DNA of 64,000 nucleotides from Dysgonomonas mossii (GCF_004569505.1 NZ_SPPK01000007.1:62001-126000), one strand, 5' to 3'. Counted from the stretch's first letter, positions 18,601-28,630 are shown. Notes: generated by a model from the sequence alone, not told the origin. Program-made: numbers and translations.

Positions 18601-18820
18601 GCGCTTCAAGAACTTGACTATTTCTTATGACTTGAGCAGCATACTCCGCAAATCATCTCACCTAGCCCAACGCAACAGCAATATGTCTGTTTATGTGAGT
18701 GGAGAGAATTTGTATACATTCACCAACTACTCAGGAATGGACCCTGAAACAGGAGGATGGGATGCAATTAAATACCCGGTATCCAGAGTTCTATCTTTAG
18801 GAGTAAAACTTACATATTAA
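15677..18820 (+). CDS. SusC-like TonB-dependent outer-membrane transporter 2
   Basis: This 1047-residue protein has a signal peptide (1-25, ending VWAQ), a carboxypeptidase-regulatory-like domain with KGTVSSEGLPLVGVSVSVKG, TonB-box-like LDQVVVLGYG, a plug with LWVVDGVPG and VLKDAASAAIYGAQSGAGGV, and a barrel ending LSLGVKLTY. It has no STN domain. It pairs with the SusD-like gene 73 bases downstream. No degradative enzyme or regulator is attached, so the ligand cannot be predicted. It is only distantly similar to SusC 1 and SusC 3, so it is not a recent duplication. Confidence 0.95.
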   Translation: MLKKYLFKIFMFLTFMSISSQSVWAQSTQVKGTVSSEGLPLVGVSVSVKGTTIGTITDLDGKYTLDVPNKQSIIRYSFIGYETVERVADAGIINVTLTENAQSLDQVVVLGYGSNARKQDLSAAVGVISNADELTVRPVSSTENMLQGQLAGVTISSNGGDPTSTPNIVIRGQGSQLGDNVLWVVDGVPGMPIASMNDIESIVVLKDAASAAIYGAQSGAGGVVLVTTKKAKKGEPSLSYEGIFGTRQATNLLQSLTAEQQIEMRKTSYSNAGLTLPIGWDISRNPYVGTTRTDWMDEIFRTAPYQRHNVALNVGTESFKNRISFSSDNDQGTLINTFNKSINFRYNASMKLNKWVTISEDFVWKNTQRRGIDTGSAYSGAILSALYMPRSATVYNPLDGSYGGVTTEDPAYIAKYGSNFADIHGDAINPVRLLLADNNYNKTSNTWTNTTLEIANIIDGLKFTSRFSYNLASNYYKNFTPIRDEVGKPNMSNTLNESTYRSDQWKTENTLTYDGIFGKHSVSGLLSTTADHYDQRGFSVSGTGFADESDFLQYLAFAGSTTAKDYLNGPDANVSLISRLAYSYDDRYFVTGSWRRDYAGRLPKENNYGDFPATTLAWKISSEKFFKKTDLLSLLKVRASWGRVGNISSVIMNYKSLILTKEENTDNNSGQYGVTAGGKWGTSVYKNLAINPDLTWETSEQTDFGLDVSMFRDRLALSLDYFDKRTFNLIQTQSMDWPTTMGLQAMKVNQGEVRNRGFEIQANWADHINKDMSYFVSGNFSTLRNWVSDIGVKNADGTPGVWTDNTTFRNLPYLYQTAQGQPLNSYFLIKTDGIFQSDAEAAAYVDKDGKRIQPNAVAGDLKFVDYNNDGVINTADRQYCGSAIPKTTFAFTLGFTYKKVSLSAMFQGVGGAQSLYVGKYMTLSDVEGNFNRSNEILNAWSPTNTSSNIPRLSKSDPNGNFATASDWYLEDASYVRFKNLTISYDLSSILRKSSHLAQRNSNMSVYVSGENLYTFTNYSGMDPETGGWDAIKYPVSRVLSLGVKLTY

Positions 18821-18893
18821 AATAATATTCAATACTAATTAAATAAACCGGCAGATCATTCTAATTACAGATTTGCATTAATAATCAACGTAT

Positions 18894-20534
18894 ATGGATA
18901 GCAAAAAAATTATAATTGCATTAGTCTTATTTGTTCTGGCTTTTAGTTCCTGTTCCGACTTTTTGGATGTTCAATCGGAAGGGAATCCTACTACCACTTC
19001 TTACTTTAAGAACGACCAGCAGGCTATAGATGCAATAACAGCTTTATATAAACCTCTTCACAGAGAAACATCATATGGTCGTGACCTATTTTGGGAACAA
19101 GGCGCTGCATGCGATATCGTTTGGGGACGTACACGTGGTTTTCCTACACTGGCTACTTTTGCTTATACAGGAGATGAAAGTCCTTTGAACAATAACTTCA
19201 CTCTATTTTATGAAAATATTGCTTATTCCAACTGGGTAATTCAGGAGCTATTGAAAAAACAAAAGAGTACAACCCTAAGCAGTATCGAAACACGAAGCTT
19301 GGGTGAAGCATATTTTATGCGTGGAATGTCTCACTTCGTTATGGCATACAGATATGGTACCAACGAACAGGGAGCACCATTTGTTCGCTACGAAGATTTT
19401 CCGAGCGGTTATGATAACTCTATCCCTCCGCAACAAGCATCTGTTGTAGATAACTACAAGTACATTATTGAAGATATGGACAAAGCAATAACTTATCTTC
19501 CAAAATTTGAGGCATACGCCGACGAAGACAAAGGTCGTGCACATCAGGCTGCTGCAGTAGCTTACAAAGCTAAGGTTTATGCTTATTGGGCAACATGGGA
19601 CGAAACCCAATGGAAGAATGTAATAGATATGGTAAATTCGTTGGAAACAAATTACGGACGTGCACTAGCTCCTACATTCGCCGAAGTATTTTCTTCCGAT
19701 TTTTCTAAATTCTGGAATAGTGAATATATCTGGTCTATCCCTTCGGATGGTGGAGCAAACGGTGGTGGTAGTGAGTTTCCAGGAGTTGTTCTCGAAAACA
19801 AAGGTTGGGGTATCTTTAATGGTTGGGGACAGAACAAACCATCATACGATATTTATGAAGAAATGTTGAAAGATGGAGTAGGAAACGATCGTCTGAAACG
19901 TTCTATCCTTGAATACAATCAGGAGTTCGAGTTCTGGGGTACAACTCGCAAATTCTACTCAACATCAGATATAGAAGCCGGGTTTATGATTAATAAATAC
20001 ATGGACCCGTTCAAATATGCAAATGCGTCTGAAGCCGGTTATGTGAATACAAGTGGAGACTGGCCTACTGCCCGTATCAATTTTCCACTTATCCGCTTTG
20101 CCGAAATGCTTCTATTCCGTGCCGAGGCTTATCTGATGACCAATCAGGCGGATAAAGCCAAAAAGGATATTGATGCAGTACGTCAAAGATCAAATCTTGC
20201 CCTTCTCGATCATACACCAACAATGGCTGATTTGTATCATGAGCGTCGTTGTGAGCTGGCCTTTGAATTCACAGACCACTTGTTTGATTTGAAACGCTGG
20301 AATCGCTCTTCGAATGCAACTATTAAGGCTTTAGCTAACAAAGAGTTGAATTCTCATCCACGTGTACGTAAATATGCTGATCGCGCGAACCCTGAATCAA
20401 CATTTGAAATCGCAGATTATCAAGATTATAAGATAAAGAATCCATATCAGGATTATATGATGGTATTTCCTTATCCGGCAGTTCAAGTTACCAAATCGAA
20501 TGGTAAGCTGACACAAAATAAAGGATATCAATGA
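18894..20534 (+). CDS. SusD/RagB-like surface lipoprotein 2
   Basis: This 546-residue lipoprotein has the lipobox FSSC (Cys20) followed by SDFLDV, the usual RagB/SusD opening. TPR-like helices (ETRSLGEAYFMRGMSHF, AAAVAYKAKVYAYWA) and the C-terminal IRFAEMLLFRAEAYL, YHERRCELAFEFTDHLFDLKRWN and DYMMVFPYP segments are diagnostic of the family. It partners SusC 2. The transcript ends at the strong hairpin at 20588-20640. Confidence 0.94.
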   Translation: MDSKKIIIALVLFVLAFSSCSDFLDVQSEGNPTTTSYFKNDQQAIDAITALYKPLHRETSYGRDLFWEQGAACDIVWGRTRGFPTLATFAYTGDESPLNNNFTLFYENIAYSNWVIQELLKKQKSTTLSSIETRSLGEAYFMRGMSHFVMAYRYGTNEQGAPFVRYEDFPSGYDNSIPPQQASVVDNYKYIIEDMDKAITYLPKFEAYADEDKGRAHQAAAVAYKAKVYAYWATWDETQWKNVIDMVNSLETNYGRALAPTFAEVFSSDFSKFWNSEYIWSIPSDGGANGGGSEFPGVVLENKGWGIFNGWGQNKPSYDIYEEMLKDGVGNDRLKRSILEYNQEFEFWGTTRKFYSTSDIEAGFMINKYMDPFKYANASEAGYVNTSGDWPTARINFPLIRFAEMLLFRAEAYLMTNQADKAKKDIDAVRQRSNLALLDHTPTMADLYHERRCELAFEFTDHLFDLKRWNRSSNATIKALANKELNSHPRVRKYADRANPESTFEIADYQDYKIKNPYQDYMMVFPYPAVQVTKSNGKLTQNKGYQ

Positions 20535-20587
20535 TCTTTTTGAACAAGAGCAATATTATCGATTGACAAGCTCTTCAATAATTTAAC

Positions 20588-20640
20588 AAGCAAGGCAATA
20601 CGAGAAAATAATATTTTCGGCTATTGTCTTGCTTTATTTT
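20588..20640 (+). terminator. Long hairpin terminator after SusD 2
   Basis: Arms aagcaaggcaata (20588-20600) and tattgtcttgctt (20622-20634) pair with one G-T wobble, enclosing a second stem (cgagaaaat/attttcgg), then a T-rich tail. Confidence 0.85.
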
Positions 20641-20720
20641 AAATCCGAAACTCAATTCGGAAACACCTCTACTCTACCCTACCCAGCGACCTTATAGGAA
20701 CTTCACAAGACTCCGCAAAA

Positions 20721-20770
20721 TCTTTATAAAATCTTTATACCGCATCTATTTTCTTTACAAAATCCTTACA
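20721..20770 (+). promoter_or_regulatory. Putative KdpE operator: four half-sites in two direct repeats
   Basis: TCTTTATAAAATCTTTATA (20721-20739) and TCTTTACAAAATCCTTACA (20752-20770) are two copies of one 19-bp unit offset by 31 bp; each holds two T-C-T/C-T-T-A half-sites 11 bp apart. This is the geometry of tandem OmpR-family response-regulator sites. The downstream copy covers the -33 region of the kdp promoter. Assignment to KdpE is inferred from position. Confidence 0.7.
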
Positions 20771-20780
20771 ACTTTCACTA

Positions 20781-20788
20781 TAGCTTTG
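20781..20788 (+). promoter_or_regulatory. kdp operon -7 box
   Basis: TAGCTTTG fits TAnnTTTG and sits 27 bases before the kdpF ATG. The matching -33 position has no TTG, as expected for a promoter needing an activator bound at 20721-20770. Confidence 0.6.
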
Positions 20789-20814
20789 TATCGTACTTAA
20801 AATGAATATAAAAT

Positions 20815-20904
20815 ATGGAAATAACTTATATCATCGGAGCAATTATAGCTATCCTCATTCTAGGATATCTCATTTATGTATTAATAAAACCCGAAAAATT
20901 TTAA
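20815..20904 (+). CDS. kdpF: KdpF, small membrane subunit of the Kdp potassium ATPase
   Basis: A 29-residue single-pass membrane peptide (MEITYIIGAIIAILILGYLI, then YVLIKPEKF) has exactly the KdpF pattern: one hydrophobic helix followed by a short KPEKF tail. Its TAA overlaps the ATG of kdpA (TAATG at 20902-20906), so the two are translationally coupled. KdpF stabilises the KdpABC complex in the inner membrane. It is too short for most gene callers and lies in a different frame from a spurious upstream extension of kdpA. Confidence 0.9.
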   Translation: MEITYIIGAIIAILILGYLIYVLIKPEKF

Positions 20905-22607
20905 TGATAATTGATATGGAAATCAATGATTATATACAAATCTTCCTTTTTCTATTTTTGCTTACAGCGTTGACACCTATATTGGGTTCATTTATGGCCA
21001 AAGTATTAAATGGAGAGAAAAATATATTAACTCCGATATTTAGCAAACCAGAGAAGTTAATATACAAAATATGCGGAGTAGATACAAACCTATCAATGAA
21101 TTGGAAGAAATACACCATGGCATTGTTACTATTTAACCTGATAGGATTTCTCTTCTTATTCTTAGTATTAGTAACTCAGCAATGGCTACCATTAAATCCT
21201 CAGCAGATAGGGAATATGAATTGGCACACAGCATTTAACACTTCGGTGAGCTTTATAACCAATACCAATTGGCAATCATATTCGGGAGAAACTGGTCTGA
21301 GCTATTTCAGCCAAATGATAGGACTTACAGTGCAAAACTTCCTAAGCGCAGCAACAGGGATTGCTGTTTTGACGGCACTAATACGTGGAATAAAAGGGAA
21401 GACAACAGATATACTCGGTAATTTCTGGGTAGACATTACCCGTTCTACACTCTATATCTTACTTCCTTTATCCATCCTACTTGCAGTCTTATTGGCTGGA
21501 CAAGGAGTAATCCAGAATTTTGATAGTTACACCCATGTCACAACCCTACAAGGAAATACACAAGTTATACCACAAGGTCCCGCAGCATCTCAGATTGCTA
21601 TCAAACAGTTGGGAACTAATGGAGGAGGCTTCTTTGGGACAAATAGTGCCCATCCGTTTGAAAACCCGACACCTTTTTCCAACTTTCTGCAACTTTTATC
21701 CATTTTGCTTATCCCTGCAGCTTTGACATACACTTACGGAAAAATGGTGAAATCACAAAAACAAGGCTGGGCGATATTTGCAGCTATGTTTATTTTATTG
21801 GGAGCAGGCCTTTTTGTCTCTTTATATTCCGAATTTCACCAATCGGACGTCTGGCACAATATGGCTTATATGGAAGGGAAAGAAACTCGTTTTGGAATAA
21901 CAAATAGTGTGCTGTGGTCAACAGTCACAACTGCAGCATCTAATGGATCGGTTAATGCTATGCATGACAGCCTCACTCCTCTTTCGGGAATGGTAGCCAT
22001 GATAAATATGATGTTGGGTGAAGTCGTTTATGGCGGAGCTGGTGCAGGCTTATATGGTATTGTCATATTTATTATACTCACTGTATTTATTGCAGGCCTC
22101 ATGGTTGGCCGTACTCCTGAGTATTTGGGTAAAAAAATAGAAGCTTTTGAAGTGAAAATGGCTCTCATAGCAATACTTAGCCCTTCTATTGTTATTCTAT
22201 TATTTTCAGCTATTGCATGCTCTATTCCGCAAGGACTGTCGGGACTGAATAATGGAGGCTCACACGGATTATCAGAAATACTTTATGCCTTTACTTCTGC
22301 CGCAGGCAATAATGGTAGTGCCTTTGCCGGACTCAATGCATCTACAGTTTTCTATAATCTCCTGATAGCTTTGGGGATGCTTATCGGACGGTTCGGTATT
22401 ATCATTCCTGTGCTTGCGATAGCAGGAAGCCTTGCTCGAAAGAAAATCATCCCGGTGTCTCAAGGGACGTTCCGAACTGATAATCTATTGTTTGTTGGAT
22501 TACTCATATCAATTATTATCATTGTTGGAGGTCTGACATTCTTCCCTGCTTTATCGTTAGGGCCAATTGTAGACCATATCCTAATGCAAAACGGAGTTCT
22601 ATTTTAA
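20904..22607 (+). CDS. kdpA: Potassium-transporting ATPase subunit KdpA
   Basis: This 567-residue inner-membrane subunit forms the K+ selectivity pore of the Kdp P-type ATPase. Selectivity-filter regions typical of KdpA are visible ([45 protein letters not shown]), with about ten membrane helices. Start ATG 20904 is chosen because it overlaps the kdpF stop and gives the family length; ATG 20916 is an alternative, and an earlier ATG 20802 is excluded as it would span kdpF. It is followed 13 bases later by kdpB. Confidence 0.95.
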   Translation: MIIDMEINDYIQIFLFLFLLTALTPILGSFMAKVLNGEKNILTPIFSKPEKLIYKICGVDTNLSMNWKKYTMALLLFNLIGFLFLFLVLVTQQWLPLNPQQIGNMNWHTAFNTSVSFITNTNWQSYSGETGLSYFSQMIGLTVQNFLSAATGIAVLTALIRGIKGKTTDILGNFWVDITRSTLYILLPLSILLAVLLAGQGVIQNFDSYTHVTTLQGNTQVIPQGPAASQIAIKQLGTNGGGFFGTNSAHPFENPTPFSNFLQLLSILLIPAALTYTYGKMVKSQKQGWAIFAAMFILLGAGLFVSLYSEFHQSDVWHNMAYMEGKETRFGITNSVLWSTVTTAASNGSVNAMHDSLTPLSGMVAMINMMLGEVVYGGAGAGLYGIVIFIILTVFIAGLMVGRTPEYLGKKIEAFEVKMALIAILSPSIVILLFSAIACSIPQGLSGLNNGGSHGLSEILYAFTSAAGNNGSAFAGLNASTVFYNLLIALGMLIGRFGIIIPVLAIAGSLARKKIIPVSQGTFRTDNLLFVGLLISIIIIVGGLTFFPALSLGPIVDHILMQNGVLF

Positions 22608-22620
22608 AAACAACAGAATA

Positions 22621-24696
22621 ATGAAAAATCAAAATAAAAGTTTCTTAGATAAAAAGATATTGATAGAGGCTATCAAAAGATCCTTTATCAAATTAAATCC
22701 GAATTTATTAATCAAAAATCCGGTTATCTTTATTGTTGCTATCGGAGCTTTGCTTACAACCATCATTGTTTTTGAAGGAACAATAGACGGAGTATTTTCT
22801 ACTTTCAACTTACAAATAGCAATATGGTTATGGATAACCGTTTTATTCGCTAATTTCTCGGAAGCTATTGCCGAAGGGAGAGGCAAAGCTCAGGCAGAGA
22901 GTCTGAAAGCCAATCGTTCCCGAACTAAAGCCCGCCTTCTGAAAGATGGAAGGGAAGAAATTGTAGCTGCCGAAAATTTGAAAAAAAATGATGTTGTAAT
23001 CTGCGAAACCGGGGATATTATTCCATCCGATGGCGAAGTCATAGAAGGAATAGCAACCGTAGATGAGTCGGCAATAACCGGAGAATCTGCTCCTGTAATC
23101 CGAGAAAGCGGAGGCGACCGAAATGCAGTAACGGGAGGAACAAAGGTATTAAGCGATAAGATTATTATTAGAATAACCTCCGATGCCGGAAATACATTTA
23201 TCGACAGGATGATCGCGTTAGTGGAAGGAGCTAAACGGCAGAAAACACCAAACGAGATTGCTTTAACTATTTTACTTTCGGGACTTTCTATTGTTTTTCT
23301 TCTTGCAGTGGCCACACTACCTTCTTTTTTCGGTTATAGTCTACATGCATCAGGGCTACCGCAATCAAACAATTTGAGCTTGCCCGTACTAATTGCCCTT
23401 TTGGTCTGCCTTATCCCTACCACTATCGGAGGATTGCTGAGCGCAATTGGTATAAGTGGTATGGACAGACTTATGAAGCATAATGTAATAGCGACCAGCG
23501 GACGTGCAATAGAAGCCGCAGGTGATGTGGATGTTTTACTATTGGATAAAACAGGGACAATCACTTTGGGAAATCGTATGGCAACCAATTTTATTCCCGC
23601 CGAAGGTGTAAGCTTAAATGAAATAGCCAATGTGGCACAACTATCTTCTCTGAGTGATGAAACACCGGAAGGTCGTTCGATTGTAGTTTTGGCTAAAGAG
23701 AAGTTTAATATTCGGGGGCGTGACCTTGCGGGAATAGAAGCGGAATTTATCCCTTTCACCGCACAAACCCGAATGAGCGGTGTAGACATAACTGTTGATG
23801 GCAAGATACAAAAAATAAGAAAAGGCTCTGTAGATGCGATACGTTCTTTCGTTTTTAATAATAACGGATTCTTCCCTGAAGATATAAAACAGAAGTCAGA
23901 TGAGTTGTCACAACAGGGAGCTACTCCTCTGATAGTAGCAAGAGATAACAAGGTGCTAGGCATTATACACCTGAAGGACATTGTGAAAGGGGGTATTAAA
24001 GAACGCTTTACCCAATTACGAAAAATGGGAATAAAAACAGTGATGATTACCGGAGACAACCCGTTAACCGCTGCCGCCATTGCAGCAGAAGCCGGAGTAG
24101 ATGATTTTTTGGCTGAAGCAAAGCCGGAAGATAAACTTAGAAAGATAAGAGAAGAGCAATCGAACGGTCATTTAGTGGGAATGATCGGTGATGGCACAAA
24201 TGATGCTCCTGCTCTTGCCCAATCGGATATTGGCATAGCTATGAGTAGCGGCACACAAGCGGCACGGGAAGCCGGAAATATGGTCGATCTGGATAGTAAC
24301 CCGACTAAGCTGATAGAGGTAGTCGAAGTAGGGAAACAATTACTTATGACCCGCGGAGCGTTAACCACATTCAGTATCGCCAATGATGTAGCTAAATATT
24401 TTGCAATCATTCCGGCAATAGGGGTTACATTATATGCCGGAATATCAGGTAAAGGGGCATTGTCCGTATTAAATATTATGGGTTTGTCTTCTCCCGAAAA
24501 TGCAATTTTAAGTGCAATTATATTCAATGCCATTATAATTATATTTCTGATACCTCTGGCTCTGAAAGGAGTAAAATACAGAGCTGAATCACCATCTAAA
24601 TCTCTACTCCGTAATCTTTGTATTTATGGGCTTGGTGGTATTGCAACACCATTTATTGGAATCAAACTAATAGATATGTTATTACAAATATTCTGA
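22621..24696 (+). CDS. kdpB: Potassium-transporting ATPase ATP-binding subunit KdpB
   Basis: This 691-residue P-type ATPase subunit couples ATP hydrolysis to K+ import. The phosphorylation site DKTGT (Asp309), actuator motif TGES (153-156), [12 protein letters not shown] and the hinge [10 protein letters not shown] are all intact, and the membrane segment [20 protein letters not shown] is diagnostic of KdpB. A 248-codon antisense open frame inside it is a by-product of composition. It belongs to the kdpFABCDE operon. Confidence 0.97.
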   Translation: MKNQNKSFLDKKILIEAIKRSFIKLNPNLLIKNPVIFIVAIGALLTTIIVFEGTIDGVFSTFNLQIAIWLWITVLFANFSEAIAEGRGKAQAESLKANRSRTKARLLKDGREEIVAAENLKKNDVVICETGDIIPSDGEVIEGIATVDESAITGESAPVIRESGGDRNAVTGGTKVLSDKIIIRITSDAGNTFIDRMIALVEGAKRQKTPNEIALTILLSGLSIVFLLAVATLPSFFGYSLHASGLPQSNNLSLPVLIALLVCLIPTTIGGLLSAIGISGMDRLMKHNVIATSGRAIEAAGDVDVLLLDKTGTITLGNRMATNFIPAEGVSLNEIANVAQLSSLSDETPEGRSIVVLAKEKFNIRGRDLAGIEAEFIPFTAQTRMSGVDITVDGKIQKIRKGSVDAIRSFVFNNNGFFPEDIKQKSDELSQQGATPLIVARDNKVLGIIHLKDIVKGGIKERFTQLRKMGIKTVMITGDNPLTAAAIAAEAGVDDFLAEAKPEDKLRKIREEQSNGHLVGMIGDGTNDAPALAQSDIGIAMSSGTQAAREAGNMVDLDSNPTKLIEVVEVGKQLLMTRGALTTFSIANDVAKYFAIIPAIGVTLYAGISGKGALSVLNIMGLSSPENAILSAIIFNAIIIIFLIPLALKGVKYRAESPSKSLLRNLCIYGLGGIATPFIGIKLIDMLLQIF

Positions 24697-24702
24697 ACAA
24701 AA

Positions 24703-25278
24703 ATGAAAAGTCAATTAATTATATCATTAAAAATATTGGGAATAATGACTCTGCTTTTAGGCGTTATTTATCCTTTGTTCATAACCGGAATTGCTCAATT
24801 AGCTTTTTCGTCAAAGGCAAATGGATCATTAATTGAAGTCAACGGCATATTGCGAGGTAGTGAACTAATTGGTCAAAAAACAGATACAGTGATCTATTTC
24901 AATCCCCGACCATCAGCAACAGATTATAACACGCTGGCATCGGGAGGTTCGAACCTCAGCCTGACAAGTAAGAAGCTATACGAACTTGTGCGATTGCGAA
25001 AAACAGACATCACAACAAAGAATAAATTATCTAATGAAACCATCGTCCCAGAAGACTTGCTATTCGCTTCAGCTAGTGGATTAGATCCGCATATCTCGCC
25101 CGAGGCAGCAAAGATACAAATACAACGTATATCTGAAGCCCGAGGGTTTTCGGAAGGACAAAAGCAAAAACTAAACATGCTAGTAGATAAACTGACAGAG
25201 TCACCTCAATTTGGTATATTGGGATGCAAGAGAGTAAATGTTTTTATGCTAAATTTGGAACTGGATAAGTTGAAATGA
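24703..25278 (+). CDS. kdpC: Potassium-transporting ATPase subunit KdpC
   Basis: This 191-residue subunit has a single N-terminal membrane helix (about residues 8-32) and a periplasmic domain with the KdpC hallmarks GSELIGQ, YFNPRPSATDYN and ASGLDPHISPEAA. It assembles KdpA with KdpB. It starts 6 bases after kdpB, and its TGA overlaps the kdpD ATG, indicating coupled translation of the pump and its sensor. Confidence 0.95.
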   Translation: MKSQLIISLKILGIMTLLLGVIYPLFITGIAQLAFSSKANGSLIEVNGILRGSELIGQKTDTVIYFNPRPSATDYNTLASGGSNLSLTSKKLYELVRLRKTDITTKNKLSNETIVPEDLLFASASGLDPHISPEAAKIQIQRISEARGFSEGQKQKLNMLVDKLTESPQFGILGCKRVNVFMLNLELDKLK

Positions 25279-27944
25279 AAATGAAAGAAAATCGTCCTGA
25301 TCCTGATAAGCTTTTAACTTCGATAAATCAGGAAGAGGAAACCAAGAAACGTGGGAAGTTGAAGATATTTTTCGGAATGTCACCCGGTGTAGGCAAAACC
25401 TATTCGATGCTACAAACGGCACATATAGACTTGTCTAAAGGAGTTGATGTGGTGGTAGGATATATAGAGTCTCACAACCGACCGGAAACAAGTGCCCTAC
25501 TAGAAGGTCTCGAAATTATCCCCCGTACAAAAATAGAATATAAAGGAACATCTCTTGAGGAGATGGATTTGGATGCCATTATTTTGAGACATCCTTATCT
25601 GGTTTTGGTAGATGAGCTTGCACATACCAATGCAGAAGGAAGCCGCCATGCAAAACGTTATCAGGATATACAAGAGTTACTCGACAATGGTATAAATGTA
25701 TACACTACTGTCAATATCCAACATCTGGAGAGTAGAAACGATACCGTAGCCCAGATAACAGGGGTAACCGTTAAAGAGACCATTCCGGACGAGCTGTTTG
25801 AAATGGCGGATGATGTGGAGTTGATAGACATTACCCCAAATGTTCTTCTCGACCGTTTAGCAGAAGGCAAGATATACGCTTTACCGGAATCGAGAGAAGC
25901 CGCAAAAAACTTTTTCAGGAAAGGAAATATAACCGCATTGCGTGAAATGTCGCTCCGCCTTGTTGCCGACAGGGTAGATAAACAGCTTAAATCTTACATG
26001 CAGCAGAAACAAATAGCTGGTCCGTGGAAGTCGGGGTTGCATCTGCTGGTTCTTGTAGGGCCAAGTAAATCTTCTGCCAAGCTGATACGATGGGCAAAAA
26101 ATTTATCATATACGATGGGTGCAGACCTCGTCGCTTTGCATGTGGAAAACACACAGGTATTAAATGAAGAGCAACAAGAACAATTGTCTAAAAATATTGA
26201 TCTTGCCCGAGAGTTTGGTGCAGAAGTAATAATAACCTCAGGAAGCGACCTCGTTTCCACAACACTGGATATTGCACATAAAGAAAATATTACACACATT
26301 ATTATTGGTAAATCGGGCAAACAGAGTTTCTTTTCATCGCTATTCTCACGTGACAACTTTGTAAATCGGTTACTGAAAGAAAGTGGAGAAATAGACATTT
26401 ACGTTATAGAACCGGGATTTGAAGCAAAACAATATAAAAGAAAGTTAGTTTCTTATCCGGATTTTTCATCGTCATACAAACATTACATCATAGCTTTTAT
26501 AGCCGTATTGGCTACTGTTTTGCTTTGCTTGCCTATTGTTAGGGAGACAGGGTATCAGTCGATATCTTTTATTCTACTATTTGTAATCCTCATCCTATCG
26601 ATGTTTTTCCGCTTAGGTCCTATCATGATGGCTTCGGCTGTAAGCGCAGTAGCATGGGATTTCTTTTTCATAACACCCCAATATACATTAAAGATAACTC
26701 AACCCGAGGATTTACTCGCATTCTGTATGTTCTTTGCGGTAGCATTAGTGACGGGAACGCTAACAGCTAAAGTACGTAAACAGGAACGATTGACACGCAA
26801 AAGAGCCGAGAAAACAAATGCTTTGTTTCACCTGACGAAACAACTTGCAAATGCAGAAAACACAAAAAAAATCTTAGAGGTTTCTAAAGAAGATATAAAC
26901 AACTATTTTGGTGTAGATGCATATTTTCTTCTTCAAGATGGAGAAGGCAGATTAAAGAAAAAACAACAAAATGCGAAGCCGGGAGACTTTACGGAATCGG
27001 AATATAGTATTGCACAATGGGTTTTCAAACATTCCAAAAAGGCAGGAAAATATACTGACACTCTTTCTTTAAGTGAATATACTTTCTATCCTCTGAAAGG
27101 TATGAAAACGAAAGCGGGAGTTGTTGCGATAAAACCTAAAAAGAAATTTAACGGAGAGACTGAGCTATTTTGGGATACATTCCTTACACAGATATCGAAT
27201 ACGTTGGAGCATCATGATCTTGCTCAACAAGCAAAAAAAGCAAATCTGCTTGACGAATCAGATAAGTTGTACAAAACACTGTTCAACTCTATATCTCATG
27301 AGCTAAGGATTCCGATTGCTACAATTATGGGAGCATCGGACACTCTCCTAGCCGACTCACATCCGGAAAAAGTACGGAAGGAGCTATACAATGAGATACT
27401 AACAGCATCGGGACGGCTGAACCGTCTGGTAGAGAATCTATTGAATATATCGCGTCTCGAAACAGGGAAGATAACATTGCATACCGACTGGTGCGATATG
27501 AATGATCTGTTTAACAAAGTAACAGATAATCTACGAGACGAACTGAAACCTTACCGCTTGGATATTGTTGTGCCGCAAACAATGCCTTTAGTCAAACTCG
27601 ATTTCGGGTTAATGGAACAGGTATTGCATAATTTGGTTTACAATTCGTGTAAATACTCAACCCCTGGAACATCAATCCGATTAAAATCTTTCTATGATAA
27701 TGAATATCTGATTATTCAGGAAATGGATCGGGGACCCGGTTTTCCTCCTGACACACTCCCTTTTGTCTTCAATAAGTTCTTCAAAACAGAACATAAAACA
27801 ACAGGAGGGTTGGGCTTGGGGCTATCTATTGCGAAAGGATTTGTGGAAGCTCATAAAGGAACAATAAGTGTAGAAAACAGGCAGAATGGAGGGGCACGTT
27901 TCACTATAAAAATACCGACAAAAATATCTTACATAAACGAATAA
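25275..27944 (+). CDS. kdpD: Potassium sensor histidine kinase KdpD
   Basis: This 889-residue inner-membrane sensor detects K+ limitation or turgor and phosphorylates KdpE. Domains in order: KdpD N-terminal domain with Walker A GMSPGVGKTY (34-43) and DELAHTNAEGSRH; a universal-stress-protein-like domain (about 250-375); four closely spaced membrane helices (about 405-500); a GAF-like linker; HisKA with phospho-acceptor SISHELR (His675); and an HATPase domain with HNLVYNSCKYS, DRGPGFPP and GGLGLGLSIAKGFVEAH. It is full length, with all catalytic boxes present. It overlaps kdpC by ATGA and precedes kdpE by 5 bases. Confidence 0.96.
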   Translation: MKMKENRPDPDKLLTSINQEEETKKRGKLKIFFGMSPGVGKTYSMLQTAHIDLSKGVDVVVGYIESHNRPETSALLEGLEIIPRTKIEYKGTSLEEMDLDAIILRHPYLVLVDELAHTNAEGSRHAKRYQDIQELLDNGINVYTTVNIQHLESRNDTVAQITGVTVKETIPDELFEMADDVELIDITPNVLLDRLAEGKIYALPESREAAKNFFRKGNITALREMSLRLVADRVDKQLKSYMQQKQIAGPWKSGLHLLVLVGPSKSSAKLIRWAKNLSYTMGADLVALHVENTQVLNEEQQEQLSKNIDLAREFGAEVIITSGSDLVSTTLDIAHKENITHIIIGKSGKQSFFSSLFSRDNFVNRLLKESGEIDIYVIEPGFEAKQYKRKLVSYPDFSSSYKHYIIAFIAVLATVLLCLPIVRETGYQSISFILLFVILILSMFFRLGPIMMASAVSAVAWDFFFITPQYTLKITQPEDLLAFCMFFAVALVTGTLTAKVRKQERLTRKRAEKTNALFHLTKQLANAENTKKILEVSKEDINNYFGVDAYFLLQDGEGRLKKKQQNAKPGDFTESEYSIAQWVFKHSKKAGKYTDTLSLSEYTFYPLKGMKTKAGVVAIKPKKKFNGETELFWDTFLTQISNTLEHHDLAQQAKKANLLDESDKLYKTLFNSISHELRIPIATIMGASDTLLADSHPEKVRKELYNEILTASGRLNRLVENLLNISRLETGKITLHTDWCDMNDLFNKVTDNLRDELKPYRLDIVVPQTMPLVKLDFGLMEQVLHNLVYNSCKYSTPGTSIRLKSFYDNEYLIIQEMDRGPGFPPDTLPFVFNKFFKTEHKTTGGLGLGLSIAKGFVEAHKGTISVENRQNGGARFTIKIPTKISYINE

Positions 27945-27949
27945 GCAGG

Positions 27950-28630
27950 ATGAATACAGATACAATTCTGATTGTAGACGACGAAACTCAAATACGCCGC
28001 CTGTTGGAAATAACTCTTTCGGCAAGCGGATACAAAACGATAGAAGCAAGCACGGGTAAAGAGGGTCTTCTGATGGTGGCTTCACACCAACCCTCACTTA
28101 TTATCCTCGATTTGGGCTTGCCTGATATCGACGGAATAGATGTGTTGAAAAATCTGAGAGAGTGGTTCTATAAGCCAATAATTATTTTATCTGTACGCAA
28201 TTCGGAAGAAGATATTGTACATGCTCTCGATAAGGGAGCAAATGATTACCTCACAAAACCTTTTAGAACAGGAGAACTGCTTGCCCGCATACGAGCATCA
28301 CTAAGACAGGGACAAACAGCAAACGACACTCCTGTATTTCAGATCGGAGACCTCTCTGTTGATGTAGCAAACCACATTGCGAAGAAAAAAGATGAACTAT
28401 TAGACCTAACGCCAACAGAATTCTCATTACTAAGTTTATTTGTTAAAAACCAAGGGTGCGTCCTCACCCATCAGTACATACTCAAAGAAGTATGGGGATA
28501 TGGTTATGTAGAGCAAACCCAATATCTGCGTGTGTTTGTTGCCCAATTGAGAAAAAAGATAGAAGATAATCCCACTAAACCTACTCTATTAGTTACCGAA
28601 TCAGGTATAGGATATCGGTTCGGGTTATAA
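27950..28630 (+). CDS. kdpE: Response regulator KdpE (OmpR family)
   Basis: This 226-residue regulator has a receiver domain with the acidic pair DD (10-11), phosphorylation site DLGLPD (Asp54) and YLTKPF, followed by a winged-helix DNA-binding domain ending VTESGIGYRFG. It should be phosphorylated by KdpD and activate kdpF transcription, probably at the repeats 20721-20770. It closes the operon. No strong terminator is visible in the 128 bases before the rhamnose operon. Confidence 0.95.
   Translation: MNTDTILIVDDETQIRRLLEITLSASGYKTIEASTGKEGLLMVASHQPSLIILDLGLPDIDGIDVLKNLREWFYKPIIILSVRNSEEDIVHALDKGANDYLTKPFRTGELLARIRASLRQGQTANDTPVFQIGDLSVDVANHIAKKKDELLDLTPTEFSLLSLFVKNQGCVLTHQYILKEVWGYGYVEQTQYLRVFVAQLRKKIEDNPTKPTLLVTESGIGYRFGL

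Noticed and set aside
20802..20903. Upstream extension of kdpA from ATG 20802
   Set aside because: It would overlap kdpF in another frame and adds 34 residues not found in KdpA.
23334..24080. 248-codon antisense frame inside kdpB
   Set aside because: Opposite an intact, strongly conserved KdpB frame; a product of codon bias.
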